A stretch of DNA of 41,437 nucleotides from a virus. The DNA lies in the IMG/VR virus record IMGVR_UViG_3300018080_000058, positions 1 through 41,437 of that record. One strand, 5' to 3'. Positions 30,940-38,989 of this stretch are shown one piece after another. The notes beneath the pieces were generated by a model. The model was not told the origin of the DNA, ran no database searches, and saw only the letters and a program-made list of their open reading frames with translations. Made by a program: the position numbers and the translations under genes. Every line of letters starts with the position of its first letter. Within the stretch, counting starts at the first letter, position 1.

Positions 30940-32570
30940 CAGGCTTCCTCGTCCACCGTGGGCGCCAGCATTAGCTGGGCGACTTCTTCCTCCCCGCGCG
31001 CCGCAGCTTTGCGCACCGCCTCTTCCACGTCATGCTGGGTGATCGTCAGCCCGTCGCCCTCATAGAGCACGCCCCCTTCCTGCCGCACAGCGCGCCCCAT
31101 GACGTAGCTTCGCGCCGCGCGCTCTGGATCGTAGAGCACTTCCAGGCGGTTGATCGGCCAGCGGTAGCGCACGATCCGCTCGTCAGGAAATCGCGCCTGG
31201 GCCGCCCGCGCCTGCCACGTGTCCATGATGCGCTCTGCAGCGCGCCGCAGGCGAACCTCGCCGCCCTCCCCCGTGTCGGTCTCGGTGATCTGTTCCTGGA
31301 TCTCGGTCCACTCCTCAGGGATCAGCCCCGCCTCCGCCATTAGGGAGCGCGCCTCCTCCCGCGACAGCAGCGGCGCGCCTTCGGTCAGCCCCGCCTCGTA
31401 TGCGGCCGTCACTACGTCCAGCTTGGCCTGTTGCACGGTAGCCTGGGTTAGCTCGCCCTCATCATCCCGCTCCTCAAACTGGAACAGGATCGTGTCGGGC
31501 AGCTCCCGCTGCAGCTGGTCCTGCAGCTCCAGTGGAAATGCCATCTGTCCCTTGGCCGTGGCCTTGGCGTGCTGGACCTCGGATTCCGTGCCGCGCCCCA
31601 AGCTGCCAAACTGCACGGGCCAGAACTCAGACGGATCGTACCCGAAACAGAGCGCGTAGGTGTAGAGGCACAAGTCCGTGAACACCTTGGCGTCAAAGTT
31701 CTGCGGCAGCTGCGACAAAGCCACGAGCGACGCTTGCGGGTTGTCCATGCCCGCGCTTGCCAGCACTTGCACGCCCGCATAGTAGCGCCGCTCCAAGCTG
31801 TCCAGCGTTGCATCCCTGGCCGTCAGGCTGTCCTGCCACTGCTCCTCCGTGATGCCAGACAGAAGGAGCAGGCCACGAGGTGCCCGCGCTGCCGTCAGCT
31901 CCTGGTCATGGACCAGCACAGCATAGAGCAGCCTGGCAACCTCCACCGCCCGCGACACAGCGCACCAGCCCAGATCGGCATACGCCTCGTCGTCGCTTGG
32001 CGTGCTGACCACGCGCACAAAGTCATCCGGAGCCCATCGCTGCATCCCGCCCTGCGACGGGTGATATTCCAGCGGCTCGTCTATGTCCCCTGTCATCCTG
32101 CAGCGCGCGCTGTCCACGTGGTACAGCCCTGCCAGCGGTCCGCCGCGCCCGTCCCTGCCAAGCTCGATCACAGCGCCCATGTCCGTCGTCCAGAACGACA
32201 GGCTGGCTTTGCGGGCAAACCGCCGCCAGCCCGCGCCCCCGTCTGCCTCTTGTAGCAGCCCCGTGACCCAGCTGACTTGTCGCTGGCCGCCCGACACCTC
32301 CCAGCCCCGGTTCGAGTCGATCAGCACGACGCTTGACACAACGCCCGACAAGTGCGGCTCGTTGCGCCATGCTTTGCGCAGCCATCTGTCGCGCCGCATG
32401 CTGTCGGGCTGGTAGGGCGGAGGCTCGCTGTCTGCCAGCAAAGCCATGGGCAGATAGTCCCATGGCAGCCTATACTTCTGGGCAAAGCGCGGCTGACGGC
32501 TGCCGTCGTCCGTTTGCCGCCCTATGATGTCCGCTACCCGCTGGACCATGCCCTCGTTGTCGTCGCCCAT
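30939..32570 (-). CDS. Portal protein
   Basis: 543 residues, between terminase and Mu F-like genes. Portal-like features: an N-terminal region with R-W-L-R-K-A-W-R-N-E-P-H-L-S-G-V-V, a wing domain, and a helical stem/crown containing T-Y-A-L-C-F-G-Y-D-P-S-E-F-W-P and E-V-Q-H-A-K-A-T-A-K-G. These match the Q-x-A-x-x-K-A stem signature of HK97-type portals. A dodecameric ring at the head vertex is expected. Confidence 0.85.
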   Translation of the reverse strand: MGDDNEGMVQRVADIIGRQTDDGSRQPRFAQKYRLPWDYLPMALLADSEPPPYQPDSMRRDRWLRKAWRNEPHLSGVVSSVVLIDSNRGWEVSGGQRQVSWVTGLLQEADGGAGWRRFARKASLSFWTTDMGAVIELGRDGRGGPLAGLYHVDSARCRMTGDIDEPLEYHPSQGGMQRWAPDDFVRVVSTPSDDEAYADLGWCAVSRAVEVARLLYAVLVHDQELTAARAPRGLLLLSGITEEQWQDSLTARDATLDSLERRYYAGVQVLASAGMDNPQASLVALSQLPQNFDAKVFTDLCLYTYALCFGYDPSEFWPVQFGSLGRGTESEVQHAKATAKGQMAFPLELQDQLQRELPDTILFQFEERDDEGELTQATVQQAKLDVVTAAYEAGLTEGAPLLSREEARSLMAEAGLIPEEWTEIQEQITETDTGEGGEVRLRRAAERIMDTWQARAAQARFPDERIVRYRWPINRLEVLYDPERAARSYVMGRAVRQEGGVLYEGDGLTITQHDVEEAVRKAAARGEEEVAQLMLAPTVDEEA

Positions 32571-32579
32571 CGCGTCCCC

Positions 32580-33899
32580 CTATGCTGCCGGTCCTCTAGA
32601 CCAGCCGCTTTGCGCCAAGCCATTGAACGCCCCCCCAGCGGAGTCCCATCGGTCGTCATGCGGCACGTCGGTGCCGCCCACAGCCGTTATCTCGTCCAGC
32701 CACCCCAGGTTCCAAGCGCCCCGCACGATCCGCACATTGCCATTCTGGGCCTGCCGTATGAAGGGCATGCCGCGCGTGATCTTGTTTCCGGTTGCGGGCC
32801 AGGGCTTCACATTGTAGCCTGCCATAGCGGTGATCATGGTATGGACGAACAGCTTCCCCGATGCCCCGCCCTCCTGCTCAATCCCGATGGGCACCCGCCG
32901 CCCGTCTAGCTCGGCAGTGTGCTTCATCACGCGCTCCACGTCGCCTGGGCCCCAGCGCCCGCGAACCACGTCCATGACATAGTATAGCTTGTCCGCGCCC
33001 AGCCCGATCAGCGTCCCCACAGTGTAGTCTGGATCTCCCTTGGTCTTTTCCCCCGACGCTGCCAAGTCCCAGAACCGATGCTGTTTGATGATGCGGCACG
33101 GCACCGCGTCCACCACTGGAAACCATTCCCGCTTGGCTATGGCGCCGCCTGGACGTGCATCCCAGTTACCCTCCTCGTACCATTGCCTCTCTAGCTCGGT
33201 GAGCAGCCTCAGGGCCTGCCTATACTCCTCCTGGTCCAGGTGCGGGTTGTCCTCCAACGTGGCTGGAATGTAGGGCCGCTCTGGATTGCCCGGCTTCACA
33301 AAACGCAGCTTGACCCATTCGTGCCCGATGCCCCCTGGGTTGCCCGCGCTCCGCATCCGCAACGGGACGTTCGCCCCCTGCAGCTTGCGCAAGCGGCTGA
33401 ACAGGTAGCGGTACTGCGCTTCCCCGAACTGGGTCAGCTCGTCAAAGCCTATAAACTGGAAGGCCGCGCTCTGATAGCGGTTCTGGCTCCGTGGCGTGTC
33501 CAGATACCCGAACGTCAAGGTCGCCCCAGATGGAAACTGCCACTGGTGCCTGTTCGCCTGCCAGTGCGCGTCCGTGTTCCGCAGCCAGCCATCCGCGCGA
33601 TCCATCAGCGCCTCGGGCAACTTGAGATCCTCGTAGGTCTTGCGCAAGAGCAGGGCCGCATAGCCTTTCACGTCCACATACTGCAGCGCCGCCATGAGCA
33701 GCGCGTCCGACTTGCCGCCCCCTGCAGCGCCGCCGTAGAAGGCCTCCATATGCGGCAGCCACAGGAACGCCTGTTGCTTCGGCGTGGGCACGTGCGGTAT
33801 ATACTTACTCCACTTCGGTACCGTCAGGGGCTTCAGGCGGGGCTTCGAGCGCACCTGCCGCAGCCAATATCCTGAGGACCTCTGCAGCCCTATCGTCAT
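32580..33899 (-). CDS. terL: Terminase large subunit
   Basis: 439 residues. The ATPase has a Walker A G-G-A-A-G-G-G-K-S (56-64), Walker B F-I-G-F-D-E (149-154) and coupling S-A-G-N-P-G-G (184-190). The RNase H-like nuclease has D278 (R-F-W-D-L-A-A-S), E341 (G-I-E-Q-E-G) and an aspartate cluster near 415-419 (P-H-D-D-R-W-D). The start at 33899 (ATG, weak GGAG upstream) overlaps the small subunit gene by 95 bases; an in-frame GTG at 33854 is a shorter alternative without a ribosome site. Confidence 0.95.
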   Translation of the reverse strand: MTIGLQRSSGYWLRQVRSKPRLKPLTVPKWSKYIPHVPTPKQQAFLWLPHMEAFYGGAAGGGKSDALLMAALQYVDVKGYAALLLRKTYEDLKLPEALMDRADGWLRNTDAHWQANRHQWQFPSGATLTFGYLDTPRSQNRYQSAAFQFIGFDELTQFGEAQYRYLFSRLRKLQGANVPLRMRSAGNPGGIGHEWVKLRFVKPGNPERPYIPATLEDNPHLDQEEYRQALRLLTELERQWYEEGNWDARPGGAIAKREWFPVVDAVPCRIIKQHRFWDLAASGEKTKGDPDYTVGTLIGLGADKLYYVMDVVRGRWGPGDVERVMKHTAELDGRRVPIGIEQEGGASGKLFVHTMITAMAGYNVKPWPATGNKITRGMPFIRQAQNGNVRIVRGAWNLGWLDEITAVGGTDVPHDDRWDSAGGAFNGLAQSGWSRGPAA

Positions 33900-34290
33900 C
33901 GTTCTCGATCTCCACCTTGGTCCGCACGTCCACGCCGTCTGGCATTCGCAGCTCCGCCCGTTCTGGCGCGTCTATGCCCCACAGCCGCGCGCGCCGCTCC
34001 ATGATGCGGAGCACCCTGTCCACAGCCCCCTGAGACCCATTCTTGGCCTGCCGCATCATGGGCATTAGTAGCTCGTCCAGCCGCTGCGATTCTAGCAGGC
34101 GCAGCTCTGCCGCGCCCTCCTGCTCCCGCTTGCCGATGTTCTTCAGCGCCCGCTGGATGTCGCGGTACGCCTGCGTCTTGGAGCAGCCCAGCGCCTCTGC
34201 GATCTGCGAATAGCTTGCCCCAGCTTTGCGGAGCCGCAGCGCATTCAGGCGTCGTTCTGCCGCCCGTGCCCGTGCCCCCTTGTCCGCCAT
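33805..34290 (-). CDS. terS: Terminase small subunit
   Basis: 161 residues. An N-terminal helix-turn-helix (about 17-50; A-S-Y-S-Q-I-A-E-A-L-G-C-S-K-T-Q-A-Y-R-D-I) is followed by an oligomerisation helix and an acidic tail. Located directly upstream of the large subunit, it should recognise the packaging site. The ATG at 34290 follows GATAGGCGATC, a weak site. Confidence 0.85.
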   Translation of the reverse strand: MADKGARARAAERRLNALRLRKAGASYSQIAEALGCSKTQAYRDIQRALKNIGKREQEGAAELRLLESQRLDELLMPMMRQAKNGSQGAVDRVLRIMERRARLWGIDAPERAELRMPDGVDVRTKVEIENDDDRAAEVLRILAAAGALEAPPEAPDGTEVE

Positions 34291-34320
34291 GATCGCCTAT
34301 CGTTCCTCTCCCATCGTTCC

Positions 34321-36219
34321 TCAATTTCGTTCCGTTTCGAGCGCCTCAGCGAAACGTGGCGGCAGGGCTACCTCGATTGGCCCGCAAGCCTCCACAGCGC
34401 GCCGCCAGTCGCCCTTCACAAACACCAGCACGTTCTGATGGGTCTTGCCCAGCTTGCGCCCGCCCGCGAACAGCTTTGACGTGCGGATGGGCAAGCTGCC
34501 TACGGCTGTCACTAGGATGGCCTCGTTGTATAGCTCGCAGCCCGCGTCCCTGAAAGCCTGGATCGTGTCGCTGACGAAGTTGCGGTACACCCCGTTCTGA
34601 TCGCGCAAGTCGCCCACGACAAAACAGGCGAACCGGTCCTGGCGCAGCTTTGCCACAGCATCCGCCACGATATGCCGGTATGCCTGCAGGAAGCCGTCAT
34701 ACGTCGGGATCGCTGATAGCTCCCCTGGCAGATCGGAGTAGACTTCCAGATCATAGTAGGGGGGGCAGCTGAACAGGAAGTCACACTTCCCGTCGACCAG
34801 CTTCCCAACCTCGTGCCCGTCGCCCACGATCCATCGCGGCCGATCCACCGCCCCCCCAGCCTGCGGTCTGATGCCCACCTCCCACAGACAGTCCCCCGCC
34901 TGCAGCCAAGGAATCGTCTTCGCCTCATAGATCGGGTCAAGGGCCACTCCGCGCCAGCTGGTCGTCCCTGCCGCATCATGATAGCTGCCGTCTGCATCCA
35001 CCAGCTTCACCATCTCCGCCCAGCCCGGCGGGGCCCATTTGTTGAGCCTCTTGGTAGGGTCCGCCCCCACGACCACGCCCAGCACCGGCACGTCCCGCCC
35101 CACATCCTGCAGACCCCATAGGATGCCGGCAAGGGACATGGCCGATCCAACCGGAACGACCAGCCGCTCCATATCAGCCGGCAAGTTCCGCGTCTGCAGC
35201 CGTGTCAGCGCCACAGCCTTTTGGCACTCCATGCCGAACGGGATCTCTCGCCAACCCCGTTCCGCCGCATCGTCTCGCGCCCGCGCGATCAGCACGCTGT
35301 TCCGCCCAGGATGATGTTGCACCACGTCCGCGCCCAGCGCCCGCGCCTGCTCCAGCTCTGCGGTCAGCTCTCCTGAGGGCACGTGTACCCGACAGGGTAT
35401 GCCCATAGCCCTCGCCAAGTGAGCGATGATGAGCACTTGCGGCGATTCGCGCGCCCCTGCCGTGACTAGCCCTGGCGCGCCCTCAGCCAACGCCGCTGCC
35501 GTTCGAACCTTCCCCCCACATACTCCCGCCACAGCAAAAGCCGAGTCCCGTTTGATCCAGCAGTCGTCCAGCTGCAGCACGGGCGTCAACGCCTCAGGGT
35601 CGCTCGTTACGTCCCCTCCAGGGCCAAAGATCATGTCGGATTGACGCCGATTCTCCTCCACTTGCTCAGGCCGCAGGTCTATGCCCACATATTCGCGCCC
35701 CAGGTAGGCGGCCACCACGCCCCGCACGCTGCCGCCCGCGAACGGGTCCAGCACTCGGAATCCTGGTCCCGTCCACCACGTATAGGCACATTCGCACAGC
35801 ACGGGGTCAAAGATCGACGTTCCTGTCTGTTCGGTCAGCTTGCCCTCCGTGCTGAAGGCTGGCTGATAGTGGGTCCGTACCTCGTGCGAAAAGCCCAGTA
35901 GATTCTGATCGCGCTCCCCGTTCCCGCCTGGACGGAGCACGCGCTCATTCGGCGGTATAGCGCCCAGCGTCCCCTGGGTTTGCCTGTCGAACCGCCGCGC
36001 TTGCCCTGGACTGCCGCTATAGTCCAGCGTGCCGTCGGGAGCCCGTCGGACCCCTGGCGGATGCGGCGGTATGGTCTTTGGTGCAGCCCCGCGCCCTACC
36101 TCGCTCCGAATCCCAAGGTCAATCCATGCCCTCTTCCGCCGCTGCCAGTACCCTTGGCGCGCGTCCAGAACGGAGAAGGGCGGCACCACAAAGCGCTCGC
36201 GCAAGGTGTCACGCGCCAT
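34321..36219 (-). CDS. DNA methyltransferase split by an inserted PLP-dependent (fold type II) enzyme-like domain
   Basis: 632 residues. The SAM-binding motif I D-P-F-A-G-G-S (158-164) and acidic motif II G-I-D-L (179-182) lie in the N-terminal half. Catalytic motif IV C-P-P-Y-Y-D (485-490) and the rest of the amino-methyltransferase fold lie in the C-terminal half. Between them, about 214-440, is a domain like ACC deaminase/tryptophan-synthase-beta type PLP enzymes. I-K-R-D is followed by C-G-G-K-V-R-T with K237 as likely Schiff-base lysine, then V-T-A-G-A-R-E-S-P-Q-V in place of the usual Q-S-N-H loop, and V-V-P-V-G-S-A-M-S. Neighbours are ParB-like and glycosyltransferase genes. A combined base-modification enzyme is inferred. 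Confidence 0.82.
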   Translation of the reverse strand: MARDTLRERFVVPPFSVLDARQGYWQRRKRAWIDLGIRSEVGRGAAPKTIPPHPPGVRRAPDGTLDYSGSPGQARRFDRQTQGTLGAIPPNERVLRPGGNGERDQNLLGFSHEVRTHYQPAFSTEGKLTEQTGTSIFDPVLCECAYTWWTGPGFRVLDPFAGGSVRGVVAAYLGREYVGIDLRPEQVEENRRQSDMIFGPGGDVTSDPEALTPVLQLDDCWIKRDSAFAVAGVCGGKVRTAAALAEGAPGLVTAGARESPQVLIIAHLARAMGIPCRVHVPSGELTAELEQARALGADVVQHHPGRNSVLIARARDDAAERGWREIPFGMECQKAVALTRLQTRNLPADMERLVVPVGSAMSLAGILWGLQDVGRDVPVLGVVVGADPTKRLNKWAPPGWAEMVKLVDADGSYHDAAGTTSWRGVALDPIYEAKTIPWLQAGDCLWEVGIRPQAGGAVDRPRWIVGDGHEVGKLVDGKCDFLFSCPPYYDLEVYSDLPGELSAIPTYDGFLQAYRHIVADAVAKLRQDRFACFVVGDLRDQNGVYRNFVSDTIQAFRDAGCELYNEAILVTAVGSLPIRTSKLFAGGRKLGKTHQNVLVFVKGDWRRAVEACGPIEVALPPRFAEALETERN

Positions 36220-36920
36220 GTCCTGCCGCCCCGCGTCACGCGCCGAATGTAGCCTGGATACATGCCCATCAAGCGCCGTATGGCCGTCTCTTCCATGGCC
36301 TGCGTCCGATACGTTTTGCAGCCGCCCTCCGTGTCCCAGTGGGCGTTCTCCCAGTATAGGTATTGCGCGCTCACGATCAGGCCGTCATCCCGCAGGCACC
36401 GCAGGCACAGCTCATAGTCCTCTTTCACCGGAAATGACGGGTCAAACCGCAGCCCATGCTCAAGGCATATGCCCATGCAGGAGGCCGTGACGTAGCTATG
36501 CCAGCGAAAGGGCTTCCACGGGTAAACGCTCCTGGATGCGCTCTGCGTTGCCAACCCCCAGATGCGCGCGCCCACGCCCCGCGCCACGTCAAAGATCTTT
36601 GCAAACTCTGCCAGCCAGACGCGCTCTGGCAGCGGATTGTGGCTGGTCTGCGTCGGTAGCAGCTGGACCCAGCCTGCAGCTTTCACGTCGTCATCCACAA
36701 AGACAAGATCGGCCTCGCCCTGTTCCTCCGCCCAGCCCAGCACCCAATTGCGCGTGGCCGTGATCCCTGTCACGTCCGCGGGCACGGGCACCACAGCCCC
36801 GCCGTCCAGCCGCTGATAGTCCCGTGCTTCCCCAGCAGGCACAAACAGCGTCGCCGTGGTCAGGATCTCCCGGCTTCGAACGTGCCCCGCGCGCCCCTTA
36901 CTCGGTATCGCTATCAGCAT
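36096..36920 (-). CDS. TET-associated-type glycosyltransferase (TAGT-like), GT-A fold
   Basis: 274 residues from ATG at 36920, where the family-like N-terminus M-L-I-A-I-P-S-K-G-R-A-G begins; an upstream extension would be shadow sequence of the ParB-like gene. G-I-T-A-T-R-N-W-V-L-G-W-A precedes the metal-binding D-D-D (in V-F-V-D-D-D-V). Later K-E-D-Y-E-L and G-G-C-K-T-Y-R fit the TAGT acceptor/catalytic region. TAGTs are predicted to add sugars to oxidised DNA bases in phages. It overlaps ParB-like (23 bases) and methyltransferase-PLP genes (124 bases). No TET/JBP dioxygenase is seen in the genome. Confidence 0.75.
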   Translation of the reverse strand: MLIAIPSKGRAGHVRSREILTTATLFVPAGEARDYQRLDGGAVVPVPADVTGITATRNWVLGWAEEQGEADLVFVDDDVKAAGWVQLLPTQTSHNPLPERVWLAEFAKIFDVARGVGARIWGLATQSASRSVYPWKPFRWHSYVTASCMGICLEHGLRFDPSFPVKEDYELCLRCLRDDGLIVSAQYLYWENAHWDTEGGCKTYRTQAMEETAIRRLMGMYPGYIRRVTRGGRTWRVTPCASALWCRPSPFWTRAKGTGSGGRGHGLTLGFGAR

Positions 36921-37581
36921 CCGCGCTCTCCAGCATGTCCAGCAGGTCTGCAGCATAAACCACGCGGTTGACGCCCTTGGCGTCGAAAGGGCTGCCGATC
37001 TTGTACCCGCCCCGCCTGGACATGCGCAACCCCAGGGCCTCCTGCAGCCGCGACCATTCCATATCGCTTTGGCACATGACCACCACATACTCGCGCGCTG
37101 GCCGCAACTGCACAGCCTGCTCTAGCAGCACCTCGTCCGTCGCGCTGGTCTCCACGCCGCGCCCGTTGCCCTTCTCTTCGGGTAGCAGCTCGCCCAGAAG
37201 CTCAGCCACGCCTACCTCAGACGTCTGGACGCCCTGTAGCAAATCGCGCAAGGCTGCCTCATCGGTCTGGGCCATAGCAGCCACAGGGTCCAGCGTGGCC
37301 AGCATGTAGCGCTCCTCCTGCTCGCTCAGCTCCACTTCCAGATAGGGCACGTCCTCATCGCCGTTCTGCAGCGCCTGCCAGACCCGTTCATGCCCGTCCA
37401 GTAGGTATCCCGTGGTCACGTTTACGATCACCCGCTGGACCCAGCCTATCTCGTTCAGAATGCCCCGCATGGCCTCCCTCTGGCCTTGCGGGTGTACCCG
37501 CCAGTTCTCAGGATGGGCCAGGAACTGGCTTGCGGGCTGTACGCCTTCGCCCACTATGCGGTTCTTCCAGCTGGGTGCCAT
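36898..37581 (-). CDS. ParB N-terminal-fold protein
   Basis: 227 residues. ParB/Srx-like core at about 20-100: H-P-E-N-W-R-V-H-P at the beginning, then I-G-W-V-Q-R-V-I-V-N, L-L-D-G-H-E-R-V-W-Q-A-L (the G-H-x-R nucleotide-binding motif) and V-P-Y-L-E-V-E-L-S. After an acidic linker, a C-terminal domain (about 150-215) contains M-S-R-R-G-G-Y-K-I-G-S-P-F. There is no ParA gene and no helix-turn-helix. In phages such domains often accompany DNA methyltransferases, so a targeting or nucleotide-dependent role in modification is more likely than partitioning. Confidence 0.75.
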   Translation of the reverse strand: MAPSWKNRIVGEGVQPASQFLAHPENWRVHPQGQREAMRGILNEIGWVQRVIVNVTTGYLLDGHERVWQALQNGDEDVPYLEVELSEQEERYMLATLDPVAAMAQTDEAALRDLLQGVQTSEVGVAELLGELLPEEKGNGRGVETSATDEVLLEQAVQLRPAREYVVVMCQSDMEWSRLQEALGLRMSRRGGYKIGSPFDAKGVNRVVYAADLLDMLESADADSDTE

Positions 37582-37599
37582 ACGCCCTCCCCCTCTATT

Positions 37600-38448
37600 C
37601 TAGTCACTGCCGCCGTTATGTTCACCCGCCCCGTTCCAGCTTGCCAGCGTGTCGTCATGCGACAGCCGACGGAGCCCTTCTTTCACTAGCTGCCGCGCCC
37701 TTTCCCCAGACAGCCCCAGCACAGCCCCGACCTCATTCAGCGATGGGGTAGGGTCCGTCAGATAGTAGAGTTCCACCGCCCGCCGAATCCGCAGCGGCAA
37801 TCTGCTCAGCGCCTCGGTTATGTCGTCCTGCAGCATGCGCTGCCGCGCCGCTGCCTCAGCTGACGGTTGCCCCAGCTCCCCCATCTGCTCGTGTAGGGGC
37901 CGATCCCGCTCCCCTACGTCGTTCACTGCCTCATATTCCAGTGACAGCGGATGCCGCCGCATGCGGTCCGAATATTCCACCTCGGCCACCGTGGTCTGCA
38001 GCATGTCCGCGATCTCCAGATCGGTGATCCCTGGGTTCTGATCCCGTAGCTGCGTCACGCGCGCGCACAGCTGGAACACTGGGTACGGCGCCCGTATGGT
38101 CCGCCCGTCCTCTGCAAACGCCCGGTGTACGCCCTGTCTGACCCAGTAGGTTGCATAGGTGCTGAACCGATACCCGCGCTCTGGGTCGAATTTCTCCGCT
38201 GCTCGTAACAGCCCCATGTTGCCCGCCTGGACAAGGTCCTCCACGGGCACGCATTCCCAGCGATACTTCAGCGCCTCGGCCAGCACCAGACGCAGATTGC
38301 GGGCCACGAGCTCGTTCCGCGCCTCCGTGTCACCTGCCTGCACAGCATGCCCTAGTTCCTGTTCCTCCTCTGCCGTGAGCAGCTCGCCCTGCCGCCCAAC
38401 GTCCACCGCATACTCCTCCATCCGTCGCAGCCCTCGTGGTGCATACAT
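37600..38448 (-). CDS. Phage sigma-70-family sigma factor
   Basis: 282 residues. Region 1.2-like start (L-L-T-A-E-E-E-Q-E-L, 23-32). Region 2: A-R-N-E-L-V-A-R-N-L-R-L-V-L (43-56), D-L-V-Q-A-G-N-M-G-L-L-R-A (71-83), and Y-R-F-S-T-Y-A-T-Y-W-V-R-Q (93-105), the -10-recognition and melting helix. Region 3 at about 118-165. Region 4 helix-turn-helix near 236-262 (S-L-N-E-V-G-A-V-L-G-L-S-G-E-R-A-R-Q). All parts for promoter recognition are present, as in primary-type or group 3 sigma factors. It probably redirects host RNA polymerase to phage promoters. Confidence 0.93.
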   Translation of the reverse strand: MYAPRGLRRMEEYAVDVGRQGELLTAEEEQELGHAVQAGDTEARNELVARNLRLVLAEALKYRWECVPVEDLVQAGNMGLLRAAEKFDPERGYRFSTYATYWVRQGVHRAFAEDGRTIRAPYPVFQLCARVTQLRDQNPGITDLEIADMLQTTVAEVEYSDRMRRHPLSLEYEAVNDVGERDRPLHEQMGELGQPSAEAAARQRMLQDDITEALSRLPLRIRRAVELYYLTDPTPSLNEVGAVLGLSGERARQLVKEGLRRLSHDDTLASWNGAGEHNGGSD

Positions 38449-38451
38449 ACC

Positions 38452-38802
38452 TCAGCCCTCCCCTGCCAGGTACGATTCCAGCGTAGCGCGTGCCTCGTCA
38501 AACCCGTGACAAACGGCCGTCCTATACCCTTGGCCTGCCAACGCCTCCAGCCATGCATCTTGCGCGTCCGTCGTCGTGTTCCGGCCGGCCTTCATCTCCA
38601 CAAACAGCCCGTGCCATCCGCCACACGGCACGGGCAGGAACAGATCGGGCACCCCCGCCTTGACCCCCTCCTCCTTCAGCCTGCGAGCGGTTGCCACGTG
38701 CCGCCAACCCCCATTGGGTATGGCGAACAGCATGTCCAGCCGCGCGTCAGGGTGGTAGGCAGCCCATCGGACCAGGGCAGCCTGCTCCGTATGCTCAGAC
38801 AT
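38452..38802 (-). CDS. VRR-NUC domain nuclease
   Basis: 116 residues. The nuclease motifs of the VRR-NUC family are present: I-P-N-G-G (28-32), G-V-K-A-G-V-P-D-L-F-L-P with the metal-binding D, and F-V-E-M-K-A-G (E-x-K). Stand-alone phage VRR-NUC proteins are thought to act as Holliday-junction or structure-specific nucleases in recombination/packaging. Start at 38802; the stop lies 4 bases from the sigma gene start. Confidence 0.85.
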   Translation of the reverse strand: MSEHTEQAALVRWAAYHPDARLDMLFAIPNGGWRHVATARRLKEEGVKAGVPDLFLPVPCGGWHGLFVEMKAGRNTTTDAQDAWLEALAGQGYRTAVCHGFDEARATLESYLAGEG

Positions 38803-38989
38803 ACATATCCCCCCACTGCAGCACCCGCTCCGGTGCACAGACAGGGTGCTCCCTATGCGATCCGTGCTGTTGCTCCCTGCAGACAGGGTGTCTCCCATGG
38901 GTGCTGCTATATCCTAGGGCCAATGCTCCATATCGTGCTGCAAAGGCTTCTATCCCAGATAGGGTGTGAAAGTTCTGTCCAGAGGTCAT
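38795..38989 (-). CDS. Hypothetical 64-residue protein
   Basis: The ATG at 38989 overlaps the upstream stop as ATGA, and the reading frame ends overlapping the VRR-NUC start. These two overlaps are the main support, since the sequence (H- and C-rich, M-T-S-G-Q-N-F-H-T-L) looks like no known family. Its DNA contains two near-identical CAGACAGGGTG blocks (38838 and 38880). It may instead be an untranslated spacer. Confidence 0.4.
   Translation of the reverse strand: MTSGQNFHTLSGIEAFAARYGALALGYSSTHGRHPVCREQQHGSHREHPVCAPERVLQWGDMYV

Noticed and set aside
36921-37088. N-terminal extension of the TAGT-like protein
   Set aside because: The extra 56 residues are Trp/Cys-rich shadow of the ParB-like gene; the family-like start I-A-I-P-S begins at the ATG at 36920.
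36898-37581. Plasmid-style partition locus (ParB)
   Set aside because: No ParA, no centromere-like repeats and no helix-turn-helix domain; the neighbourhood points to DNA modification.
38838-38896. Two CAGACAGGGTG-containing repeats, considered as a CRISPR or iteron array
   Set aside because: Only two imperfect copies with one spacer; no array and no cas genes. They could still be a weak binding-site pair.
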